Below, piece after piece: positions 51,893 through 64,000 of a stretch of DNA of 64,000 nucleotides. The translations under genes and the position numbers were made by a program. Location of the stretch: positions 36,638,590 to 36,702,589 of the forward strand of contig NC_081543.1 in assembly GCF_901000735.1 (NCBI RefSeq), read 5' to 3'. Every line of letters begins with the position of its first letter. Within the stretch, counting starts at the first letter, position 1. Source of the stretch: Corylus avellana. Its lineage: Eukaryota; Streptophyta; Magnoliopsida; Fagales; Betulaceae. The notes under the pieces were generated by a model. It made no database searches and had not been told where the DNA came from. It saw only the letters and a list, made by a program, of their open reading frames with translations.

Positions 51893-52183
51893 TATAACGT
51901 TTGGCGGAGCTTATTTGGGGCTCGGGATTTGGTCAAGGAATGATTGATTTGGAGAGTTGGAAATGGGCACAGAGTCAGAATTTGGGAGGATAGGTGAATT
52001 CCTACTCCAACTACCAATACGGTCGAATCTCCACCTAGAATCCTTGATCCATCTACCACGGTAAGGGAGCTGATTAACCCATGCATTGGATGGTGGAAGC
52101 AAAGCTTGTTGAATTTTTTACACACGAAGAGAGGATGACCATCAACTCTATACCGATTAGTATGATCAATCAGAAGTGTTGGA
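51893..52183 (+). pseudogene. LINE relic, Z copy 2
   Basis: Duplicate of 39310-39600 with a few substitutions. Same interrupting TGA before LIWRV. Confidence 0.85.
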
Positions 52184-52903
52184 ACTACTTGCTCATATTA
52201 GATAACCAGTAGAAGGCTAAATAGACGGTAGTGGAGTGAACGTTGTGATAGCAACGTTCACAAAGCGAGAGTCTAACAACTTGCAAACTTGACGTCGAAA
52301 TAATATTTTTATTTTGTCTTCCGCCCACCAAAAGTGGTTAATTTGTCTACTCCTAAAAATTATACTTTTAAACTCCATGATAAAAACTTTTCCGATAATC
52401 CTTTAGTTCTCTCGATAAGATGAGAATTTAAATAGAAGCAAACATGTGGAAAAATATCAAAGGAATATACATATTTGTACCAAATTATATTCCACACCTT
52501 ATGTCCCTTTCAATACTTGTAGTGTTTTTTTTTTTTTTTATATCCCCATTTCCCCACATCCCTCAAAAAGTATATTCAATATTTTTATATTTTGATATAA
52601 TCACCCTAATTAAGCGGATATTCGTTGCATAATTATTTTCAGTGCGTTTGATATTTTAATTTTTATATGCTGATATTTTAGTCAACAGTATATTAATTAA
52701 ATGCTATCCTACTCATCACTGAAATTATAATGAATGCACCAAGACAAAACTCACCAAATTGGTGGCTAATCCTTTTCGTGACGACATGGCAAATCTGCAA
52801 TCAATTAACAAATCCACCTTTCCCTACACAGATATTATTTCCTAATTAAACAATCCTCTCCACAAAACAAAAGCTGATTTCTTGCAGCAAAAGCTGATGA
52901 AAA

Positions 52904-55380
<2,477 letters not shown>

Positions 55381-57060
55381 TGTTATTATGTGTTAAAGAG
55401 TTTTGTTAATAATTTTTGTTAGCTTTTTATTTATGACTCTTTGAACGTGGAAGTGGTAATTCTAGAATTTGCCCATGAGCTTTTCTTATCATTTCTTCTT
55501 CGTTTCTCTCTCTATCCTCTCGTATCTCTTTATCTTCGGGGCAAGAGTGGTGTGGTCCTACACCCCATTTTCTGTGGGGTTTAATTACTTGTGCTTAAAA
55601 TTATACAGCCAGCTTCAGCAAGAACAAGGTCAACTGAGAGGATACTATGGTCATTGTGCTTAGGTACAGCATCCCATTATCTTTTTTGCGTGATGACTCG
55701 AAAGGAAAATGATCAAATACCATGACGAGCTATATGTTTATGATGTGCAATCATTTCTTATTATGAGATAAATTAAGCTTACAAATCTATTCATTGTATT
55801 AGAGTCTTTCATAAGATAAATGGGGTTTATACTACTTATTCGGTGACAAAAATCGAGAAATATTTATAAGGAATATGCAATCTTCTTTAGTACGAATTTT
55901 TTGTCTACACACGACATGTAGGCAGTAAGTTGCAGCTCTTCGACTTAACATTTGACGTCTTCTTATCTTTTTATAAAGTTTACTACTTTGGGGCAAAGAC
56001 AAAAACTTGGGGAGACGAAGACATGAAAGTTGCAGGCGATTTGTGAATGTCTCTAGATCGCTCTCAAGGTTGACCGTTAATCCTTCCATCTATTGTTTTC
56101 TTCTCTAATTTCTTGGTTCTCTTACTTTTCGGCGTCAATAGGTTTTTTTTCTTCCCCCCTTCTAATATTTTTTAAGTACCATCTAGATAGCACTAACAAA
56201 TGAAGCCAAATAAACTATAATGAGGATTCGAAATATTACACATCGATCAATCAATCAACGAGATATTCAAGATATCTTAAGATCCAATGTCATCCGATAA
56301 TTGTTGCCCGTGCTCGGGTATTAATTAGGGAATCATTTGTTTCATAATAAAATATTTTATGATTTTTTTTTTTTTTTTTTTGAGTGTTTGGCATGATGTA
56401 TAAGGTTTTTAGATTGATCAAGAAAAATAAACTTTACAAGGCATAAAATGGTTTACGCTTCTCATATGCGTAAACCATTTTTCATTGCTTCTAAACCCCT
56501 AAATAGGTATTATGAGAGAGCTCACTATGGGACTTACTTGTTTAAACAAGTCTCGAGCTACTCGAACACTTGCATATGAAGGCAGACTCTATAAGGGCCC
56601 TATAACAATAATCTGCCCAAATAACAAGCAATATAGAAAGACAATTGCATTAGATCTCAATCTTATTTTCAAAAGCCTTCTATTATCATATACTAGAGAT
56701 CATTTTTGCCAGACAATTTTTTCTTCGAGTCAAATGCTGAAAAATGTTTTTCGAATTATGTTCAGGTTCAATCTCATTTTCAAAAGCTTTCTATTTTCAT
56801 ATATTATCTTCTTCCACCGCTGTCTTTTTTCACAATTCCTTAGATAATATATAAAAATAATAAATATTTGACGATTTTTTATACGAATCAAATGAAAAAT
56901 GATTTTCGAATTATTTTCAAGATTGCAAACAAACAACCAAAAGTAGCCTTTCACCAAATTTGTTTTTTACTCCAAACAAACAGATAGGGTGAAGCCGGGC
57001 TGCGGGCATGGGAAAAACAAGAAAAGAAGAAAAGAAAACGTAGAGTGCTACGGACGACGT
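55381..57060. other. THI4 3' flank and intergenic, no further gene recognised
   Basis: Counterpart of 42795-44434. Short insertions relative to copy 1, for example near 55810 and 55855. Nothing coding is supported. Confidence 0.5.
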
Positions 57061-58101
57061 CGTTTCTGTCCTGTTATTTTCTCTATATGGTAAAATTCTC
57101 TCTGCAGCATGTTCTCCCTCTGAAAACGTCTTTAGCGTCCAGACCCGTATCACTCTGACTTCCTTCTCGAAGAATTTTCAAGGTATGTTCGCCAAATTGT
57201 ACTTTCTTTACCTTTTAACGGAAATTTAAAAGTGAAAAGTATGGAACCCTAGCTCTCTGTTTGTTTCCCGAGAAAACTCGGGAAAAGAAAATGAACGAGA
57301 AAAATCTACTGGTGTATATATTCCTTATAGTCTTTGGTATCTCATAAATTTAAAAGATTGACTAAGGTAAGCTGAAATTGTCGTATTATGTTCAGTTGAT
57401 GCGGGGGTTTTGGTTTCGAAGGCCCAAATTTATGAGATTAAGAACTCTAATTTGTTTTCTTTTCGCGCATTTCTTAGAAACCAAACGCAGTGCTAACCCT
57501 GGCCAATTTATTCCAATCTGTAGCTTCTAAATCACTGGTTGTGGATTTTGTTTTCTATGGCGCCTGACTATGAGAATAAGAATTCTAATGTGATCTTTGC
57601 ACCGAAAGAGAAAAGGAAAAGAATTATAATTTTGTTTGATTTCTTTTCTTCCATTGTCTGAGAAACCAAACGCTGCGTAAATTTCACTTACTATTCGCTT
57701 ATCCAAAATTGCGTAGAAACTCTATAAATTGTTTTCCTTTTTCTCCCTTTTCATTGCGTCATAGCTACATTTGAGTAGTTTTTGATTCGTAAAATAATTT
57801 ATACCAATCTCGGATGAAAACTGAGGGAAGCAGCTAACTAACTTTACCTGCCAAATAGTGAAAATAAAAAATTGCTAGCCAACCTAGGATTTGTGAATTG
57901 CGGAAATTTTATTTTGCAATAAATTTTTAGGGACCGGGTAATTATTTAGGTTATGTTCAATTGCCGATTGGATGTCAAACTGTTATAACAGTTTGGGACG
58001 TTGCATATCTCTTCCTTGGATTATTAGTTGTGTTGGGTTTTTATGTGTTAGTCTATCTATAGGCTCACAGTAATGTTCTTAATGGCAGTCTGAATTGAAA
58101 G
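57061..58101 (+). promoter_or_regulatory. DDRGK1 5' region: untranslated exon and leader intron
   Basis: A TCTCCCTCTGAAAACGTC-containing leader ends at a donor AAG|GTATGTTC near 57182. An acceptor (TTAATGGCAG) lies about 14 bases before the ATG. A 5' UTR intron of about 900 bases is inferred from these splice signals; there is no transcript evidence. Confidence 0.5.
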
Positions 58102-61100
58102 ATGGAGGAACTTTTTGTTGCGATTCTCTCTATGCTTCTCTTTGCTGCATTAGTTCCACTATACCTGTGGAAACGCCGTCATGATTCTCGAACCCCGGAT
58201 GAAAATGAAGAAGAACATGAGGTCTGCTTTCTCCTTTTCTTCTCTCTGCCTTAAGCTTCTTTTAGAGTGTAAGGTTCAATTTTCAGTAAAGATAAGTTAT
58301 CAGCAGAATTTGGATTTGCTTCTTTTTATTTCATCTTTTAACCTATTATGAAGTTAGGTTCCAAGGAGGGAAACAGTTGTACGGGCTACTGGTGCTCGTC
58401 GAATGCGTCGGAGGCCAGCTGCGGGAGCTAGTACATCAGCTGCAGCAGCAAGTGTTGAAGGTTTGTAAAGTGATTTTTTTGTTGGTGGTTGTTGTTGTTT
58501 GTTTGTTTTTTTTTTTTTTGTTTAATTTTATTTTTTGGTCTTGGTCCTGATATATTAAGTTTTGAAATGTTTTCTCGTGTAATTGGTTTGAGTTTTGAAA
58601 TGTTGAGTTGGTTTGAGTTTCTATAATATGCATGAGGTCTGAGAGGAGCTTGAAACAGTGTGGTCACTTTATTAGTCATTATTTGAGTATGTTATTATGG
58701 TTTCTTTTGGTATAAATTTATTTACATTTGGTATATGAGAATGATAAGTGTAATTTGGTAGTTCTTGTGATAGAAGTTTCTCAGAAGGCTGTCGTCATGT
58801 CATTCTGCTAGAGTTATAGCAGTGAAGTGATCATTCTTAAATGTAAACACAGAAATTGTTGATGAAAGTGATGATGAAGCTGCTGTGGGTGAGGCTAAAG
58901 CATCAACGAAGAAGGAAAAGAAACGGCAAGAGCGGGAAGCACAACGTCAGGTACACTTTTTTGTCTCTCTTATATATATTCTCTCTGTTTTATCTTTATA
59001 CATGGTTTTGGTTTTTAGCTAAGATCATTCATTATTGTTTCAAGAATATCTGGTTATGGGCAGGGCATCCAGTGCTTGCCTTGACCATCTCACCTTAGAT
59101 GTCATGAAAGCCCAACTGTTGATATTAAAATTTAGAGCAAGAACTATCTTTTTTATTGTCCTCATAGAGGTCTAATGGGAATGGGGACATGTGGTGATCG
59201 CTAAGTAATTCTGGAATTTCTCGCCAACTAATGAGGATCAGTAATGAATGAACTTTTTAACCAATTGGAAGGATCCGTCTTACAAAGTTTACATATTCAA
59301 GTTCTATTTAAGATGTTTAAGTCCTTGGTGTGTATGAAGTTTGTGTTTCAAATTTGTTTGGATCAAAAGAGCTTTGTTTCACTGAGTTCCACACGATCAT
59401 TTTGCTTTGTTGTTCTGAGTTCCACATGATTGTTTTGAAGGCTGAACAAGCTGCAAGAGATTCAAGGTATAGTAAACAAGACAAGTACGCAGAAATGCGG
59501 AGGAGGAAGGATGAGGAGCGTGAGGCAAAGGAGCGTATGCTGGTAAGTGATTTTTTTTGTTTATTGGATTTTCAGTTTGCATGTGCGTGTACGTGTGTTT
59601 GTGTGGACGTGGGATTCCTTGTTGAAGAATTTTGTGGTGCTTCATATAGGAAGAAGAAGCAAAGGCTCGTAAGGCCAGGGAGGAGGAAGCTGCTGCATTA
59701 GAGTTTGAGAAGTGGAAAGGAGATTTTTCAGTTGATGCTGAAGGCACTACAGAAAGCGAAGTACAAGATGGAAAACAGGACTTGCTTTCCAATTTTGTGG
59801 AGTACATAAAGGTGAGTTTCGGTCCTGTGCGTGATTGACTCCTCAGAGATTTTGTTCTTTATTTTTTCACGCAAGTGTTAGAAACCTTCAATCTGAGTTT
59901 CTCATCTCATTTGGTGGTTTAATGAGCAATTCCAGTATACATGAAATCATGATAAGTGAATGTATTTGACAAGTGTTAAAAGTACTTAAGAGGAATAGGG
60001 GATATCTGCTAGCATATGCGATAAAATTGTTTCGGCTCAGTCTGCAGATATGTCAGTGAGAATACGAAGGCTTTCAAACATCGGTTGTGGTGCAGACTTG
60101 TCTTTTTCTTTACTTTTTTTCCATTTCCTTTTAACTTGTTTAATGTGATCTTGCAGAACTACAAATGTGTTCCCTTAGAAGATCTCGCTGCAGAATTCAA
60201 GTTACGCACTCAGGTACTCTCTGTTCACCCTTTTGACTTTTGTTCCGTCATTTTGCCTCTAGATGCAGTAATATATAAGGTTTCTATTTGACAGCAAGGA
60301 TGAATATTAGAATTCGTTCTGTTTTTGAGAAATTACTACCCATGTTTTGTTTGTCTACAATTCTTTTATAATGTATCTTGTATCTTTTATTTGCATTGCG
60401 GTTCATATTGTCACATAGAGTTGTTTCATGCAAAATATGGCTTTCTAATGTTGCAACACAACTCCTTGTTGATGCAGGAATGTATCAATCGGATTACTTC
60501 CCTGGAAAGTATGGGTGCGTATTGTTCCATTTCTGCATAGTTGTATTGACCATCTTGTTGTAAACAATCAATAGATCCTTCTTGCAACTTTTTACAGTTG
60601 AATGCTTAAAAACTCTCACATTTCAGCATCTCAAGGATGCCTTTTGTCATGAAAGATGCTTTGATTGTTAACATTTTTTTATTCTCCTTTTTGTTTTCTG
60701 TTTTCAAAATAAAAACATTAACCAATAATCCAAAACACTCAAAACTACTTTTACTCCGCCATCTTTTACTTTCCTCATGTACCATCAAATTTCTAAACAA
60801 TGTAACTTTCTATGTTCGCTTTTGTGGTTGACTTTTTCTCATTCGGTAGTTTTCTATGCTATTTATTTGTAGCTGGGCATAGTCCAAGTGTTTTTTCTTT
60901 TCTTTTTAATTCATCTGTTTATAGCCTTTCCTAGTCTTTCCTTGACGAGACCTAATTAGAAAGTTATTTGCCAGATTTATGTTCCATAAAGTATGTATGG
61001 TCTTTACATGCTCTAAAGCATCTTCTCCTAGTTCTCATGTTTAGGAGTGTAATGTTGGATTTGGTTTTCTTTTAGGGCGACTTTCTGGTGTCATGGATGA

Positions 61101-61281
61101 TAGAGGAAAATACATATACATCTCACAGGAAGAAATGAAAGCTGTTGCTGACTACATTAAGCGTGAGGGGCGGGTTAGCATATCACATCTGGCTAGCAAG
61201 TCCAACCAGTTCATTGATTTGGAGCCAAAAGCCCAGTTTGTTGAGGAAATCGGCAATGTGGAGGAGATTACTGTATCTTGA
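58102..61281 (+). CDS. DDRGK1: DDRGK domain-containing protein 1 (UFBP1), complete
   Basis: Eight coding exons: 58102-58221, 58358-58460, 58853-58950, 59441-59542, 59650-59811, 60157-60213, 60478-60514 and 61076-61281. They join in frame to 294 residues, close to the family length. Residues 1 to about 23 ([20 protein letters not shown]) are the ER signal-anchor, followed by a basic, alanine-rich stretch and a long charged helix (about 85-160, [19 protein letters not shown]). The C-terminal winged-helix domain contains the name-giving DDRGK at 234-238 ([12 protein letters not shown]). The protein anchors the UFL1 ligase at the ER for UFM1 conjugation and takes part in ribosome quality control and ER-phagy. 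All introns have GT..AG ends. Intact. Confidence 0.95.
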
Positions 61282-61716
61282 TTCAAGCGAATCTATGTCA
61301 TAGATATACAGTAGGCAACTAAATGCATAATGAAAAGTAAAGAGGCTTTATTCAATTGTGTACATGACTTTTAACATGAAAACCTACGAATCTACACTTT
61401 TCTTACTGAGAAACTCAATATAGGTTTGACAAGGGAATTAGCAGGATTTGGTTTTGTGGAGTTTGATTCTGCGCGCGGGACAAGCTCTGTTCTGCCAAAA
61501 ACTTTGTTCACTTGTGCTGTGGTCTGGGTACGAGGAAAGGAAGATCATTTTTTACTCCAAAACTGGCATTAATGTTTGAACTTTTTAAGTTGTTATTTGA
61601 GCAAGAACTTAATCAAAGTCACCGATTGATTTTAAGAAGCAAGATCGTGGAAACCCTGTTCTCTAGCTTATAGGCTTCAAAGATGAACATGGCTTTCATT
61701 ACTGTTAGGGACATTA
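61282..61716 (+). other. probable 3' UTR and flank of DDRGK1
   Basis: No further reading frame continues. The polyadenylation signal is not clear. Confidence 0.5.
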
Positions 61717-61718
61717 TA

Positions 61719-62009
61719 GGCTATGTTTGCGAACAGGCCGGGCCGGCACTGTAGCTGGAACGGCACTGTTTCAGCTACAGTGCCAGCAGCAAAAATTGAC
61801 TTTTTTNNNNNNNNNNNNNNNNNNNNNNNNNNNNNNNNNNNNNNNNNNNNNNNNNNNNNNNNNNNNNNNNNNNNNNNNNNNNNNNNNNNNNNNNNNNNNN
61901 NNNNNNTTATTAAAAAAAAAAAAAAAAAGAAGCAAAAAGTCAATTTTTGCTGCTGGCACTGTAGCTGGAACAGCTACAGTGCCAGCCCGGCCTGTTCGCA
62001 AACATAGCC
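61719..62009. mobile_element. hairpin inverted-repeat element containing an assembly gap
   Basis: GGCTATGTTTGCGAACAGGC at 61719 is the reverse complement of the end at 62009. Both arms carry GGCACTGTAGCTGGAAC-type text and AAAAATTGACTTTTT / AAAAAGTCAATTTTT. Flanking TA on both sides suggests a TA duplication, but two bases are weak evidence. Superfamily unassigned. Confidence 0.75.
61807..61906. other. assembly gap, 100 N
   Basis: A fixed-size placeholder inside the loop of the hairpin element. Confidence 1.
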
Positions 62010-62274
62010 TATGGAAACTCTTACATTTTTTAGGCCTTTCCACGCCAGCTTTTTGTCTCCCATTTAGTAGACCAAACAACAAAAACAACCTCAAAAGACA
62101 CTTGCCTTTGTCCCCTCTTTTATCGAGTATTAATTGCCAATAAATAGCACTTCTAATTTATCATTGATTTTTTTTTTTTTAATTAAGATTATTATTATTA
62201 TTATTTTTTTGGAACAAAATTAAGATTAATCTAAGAAGTGAATTCAGAATAGTAAGATGGTGGTGGAATAAAAG

Positions 62275-63067
62275 TAGGGCTAGCAATTTTGACACTACCC
62301 GCGAATCTGGCACGAACATGACATGAAGTTAACAGGTATTGGGTTTGGGTTTATCAGGTTCGGGTCTTGATTGGGTCTACCTGATTAAGACACGATTAAA
62401 TTCGTGTCTGGCGGGTCCACGGGTTGACCCGCCAGACAAGTTTAATAAATGGGTCTAGCAGGTCAGCCAGGTCTGGTGAGTCAACCGGGTCTGGTGGGTC
62501 TCGGGTGACCTGCTAGACCCATTTAATTATTTTTTTTAAAAAAAAAAAAAAAAAAAAAGAAAAAAACCTATGTCTAAGTTCTAACTAAGTTAACCCTAAC
62601 ACTTACTAACTCACTCACGACTTCACTTCACTGGCCTATTCCTTGTTTTTCCGTTATTTTTTCTGTGTGGGTCTATATATTAAAACATTTTCTTTTAAAT
62701 CATTATTTATATATTAAAACATTCTCTTTAAAAACTTTTTATTCTTCTTGGACGGTTAGGATAAATTTGACTAGTCATTTGGCCCAAGAGATCCCTTTAT
62801 TAAATTATTTTTTCCAATTTTGAGTAAGGGTTTTTTTTAATGGGTCGGGTCGGGTCGGGTTACCGGTTTAGCGCACGAGTCGTGTCTACCCGATATGACC
62901 CGGTTATGCTAAACGGGTTAAGCAGGTCGTGTTGGGTTACCCGGATATTTTTTATGTTATAATCGTATCAGACCCGCTAACCCGTTTAACTAAACGGGTC
63001 GTATTCATGTCTCAAGTCTTAACGAGTCCTAATCGTGTCTACCCAATTACCCGTTTTGCCAGCCATA
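62275..63067. mobile_element. non-autonomous hAT-type element
   Basis: Ends TAGGGCTAGCAA and, on the other strand, TATGGCTGGCAA, with the perfect 8-base duplication AATAAAAG at 62267-62274 and 63068-63075. An 8-base duplication and short ends of this type fit the hAT superfamily. The 793-base interior is rich in GGGTCTGGTGGGTC and GGGTCGGGTCGGGTT repeats in both orientations and has no transposase. Confidence 0.88.
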
Positions 63068-63085
63068 AATAAAAGTATGCTTTAC

Positions 63086-63261
63086 GAGGAATGCTACACG
63101 TCTTTTTTTTTTTTAAAAAAAAAAATTCAAAACTTGTTCTTTAAATGATGTGTCACAATGTTAATGATGACATATTTCTTAAAATAATTTATTACATAAA
63201 ATTGCGACACATTCGTTGGGAGCAAATTTTGGAGAAAATTTTGGAAAATATAGCATTTCTC
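63086..63261. mobile_element. MITE with GAGRAATGCTA ends
   Basis: GAGGAATGCTACACGTC on the left and TATAGCATTTCTC on the right share the end type of the next element. No target duplication was seen. Confidence 0.5.
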
Positions 63262-63334
63262 ATTCCTCTTCATTACCAGCCTATTACGGCTTACAAAACT
63301 GTCTTGCCACGTATGCAACTTAATAATTAAAATT

Positions 63335-63514
63335 GAGATATGCTATAGTGCAATAAAAGATCATTTTTTGTCCATAAAAGTCCTAGTTGACAAGAGGCCA
63401 TAAGCCCATCAGTAGGTAGGGCCACCGCAATTACGGATGAGGTCTATGACCTCTTGCCATTTAAGACTTTTATGGGCAAAAAATAGTCTTTATATTGCAC
63501 TATAGCATTTCTCG
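63335..63514. mobile_element. MITE with 8-base target duplication
   Basis: GAGATATGCTATAGTGCAAT and the reverse complement of ATTGCACTATAGCATTTCTC begin arms that include the pair TTTTTTGTCCATAAAAGTC / GACTTTTATGGGCAAAAAA. Flanked by TTAAAATT at 63327-63334 and 63515-63522. Confidence 0.78.
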
Positions 63515-63836
63515 TTAAAATTTACAAATTCCTTATGTAGCTCTTCATAAAAAAAAATTATAGTGAAATTAATTAATATTTGTCTTTTTACAATTGTCTA
63601 CCGACTCTACCGAGAATCAACCCACCACCTCCGAATCTCATGCTAAAACTAGCGGAAGAAAATTGAGCTGACTTAGTCTTCCAATGTCTCCTCTCTTTTA
63701 TAACCATTTCACCTCTCTCTCTTCCAGGGTTTCCCTCAGAATCAACCCCCACTTCCTCCCGTGCCGCGGCCTCACACGGCCGCTGCATGCTCTCACAAAA
63801 CCACGAACCCATTGTCTCATGATCAACAAATTAAAA

Positions 63837-64000
63837 ATGGCAACAAAACCAAGAATTCTAATCGCATGCCACCATGCATTACCTTTTTACGTAACACTGT
63901 TGTTATTTGTGTTGTTTTATGGAGCTCAGGTTTGTGACGGCCAAGACTACGATGAAACCTCCATGCCGGCGGCTCCGCCGCCCGAGCAGGACGACTGTAA
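63837..64000 (+). CDS. secreted protein, N-terminal part, possibly COBRA-like
   Basis: Open to the window end (54 codons plus 2 bases). Residues from about 8 to 31 are hydrophobic (ALPFYVTLLLFVLFYGAQVC) and look like a signal peptide. Next come DGQDYDETSMPAAPPPEQDD and a cysteine at the edge. A leader with acidic, proline-rich text before a DDC resembles the start of COBL7/COBL10-type COBRA-like GPI-anchored wall proteins, but the diagnostic domain is outside the window. An in-frame ATG at 63819 would add six residues. The function is only a suggestion. Confidence 0.55.
   Translation, partial: MATKPRILIACHHALPFYVTLLLFVLFYGAQVCDGQDYDETSMPAAPPPEQDDC

Overview
This is nuclear DNA from a flowering tree: genes have introns with GT..AG borders, the background is AT-rich, and plant transposons make up much of the window. 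The best taxonomic clue is an intact 2S albumin seed-storage gene (5900-6346, minus). Its eight-cysteine protein most resembles the hazelnut and walnut 2S albumins, so I infer order Fagales, probably Betulaceae. This rests on recalled family resemblance, not on a search.

Layout. 1-4678: decayed Ty1/copia retrotransposon on the minus strand, running off the left edge. 5.7-6.5 kb: 2S albumin with TATA box and RY/ACGT seed-type promoter elements. 8.6-11.9 kb: eIF1/SUI1 translation initiation factor gene, five exons with the first one untranslated. 14.8-15.7 kb: a CAPRICE/TRIPTYCHON-type R3-MYB gene. 16.7-25.5 kb: a transposon-rich stretch holding a broken THI4 (thiamine thiazole synthase) copy fused to a chitinase fragment, a Pack-MULE-like element carrying a 3-ketoacyl-CoA reductase fragment with a perfect 9-bp target duplication, a TRIM, SINEs, and a second truncated THI4.

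26.4-59.5 kb consists of two nearly identical blocks, X and Z. The order is X1 (26439-30235), an LTR element (30236-38176), Z1 (38182-46853), a 100-N gap, X2 (46954-50750), Z2 (50751-59479). Each Z holds an intact three-exon THI4 gene and a DDRGK1/UFBP1 gene; DDRGK1 is cut by the gap in Z1 and complete in Z2. The X2/Z2 junction is the exact empty site of the LTR element. The gap interrupts both blocks mid-sequence, so the two blocks may be two haplotypes placed in series by the assembler rather than a true tandem duplication.

61.3-63.5 kb holds several inverted-repeat elements, including a hAT-type element with a perfect 8-bp target duplication and a hairpin element with a second 100-N gap. 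At the right edge a secreted-protein gene, possibly COBRA-like, begins.

The genes do not form one pathway. THI4 makes the thiazole half of thiamine in plastids, DDRGK1 acts in ER UFMylation, eIF1 in start-codon selection, the R3-MYB in epidermal cell patterning, and the 2S albumin stores seed nitrogen and sulfur. The most unusual content is structural: gene-fragment capture, an antisense spliced ORF inside a long-LTR non-autonomous retrotransposon, a hairpin whose loop is inverted between two THI4 copies, and an R3-MYB whose bHLH-binding motif is altered.
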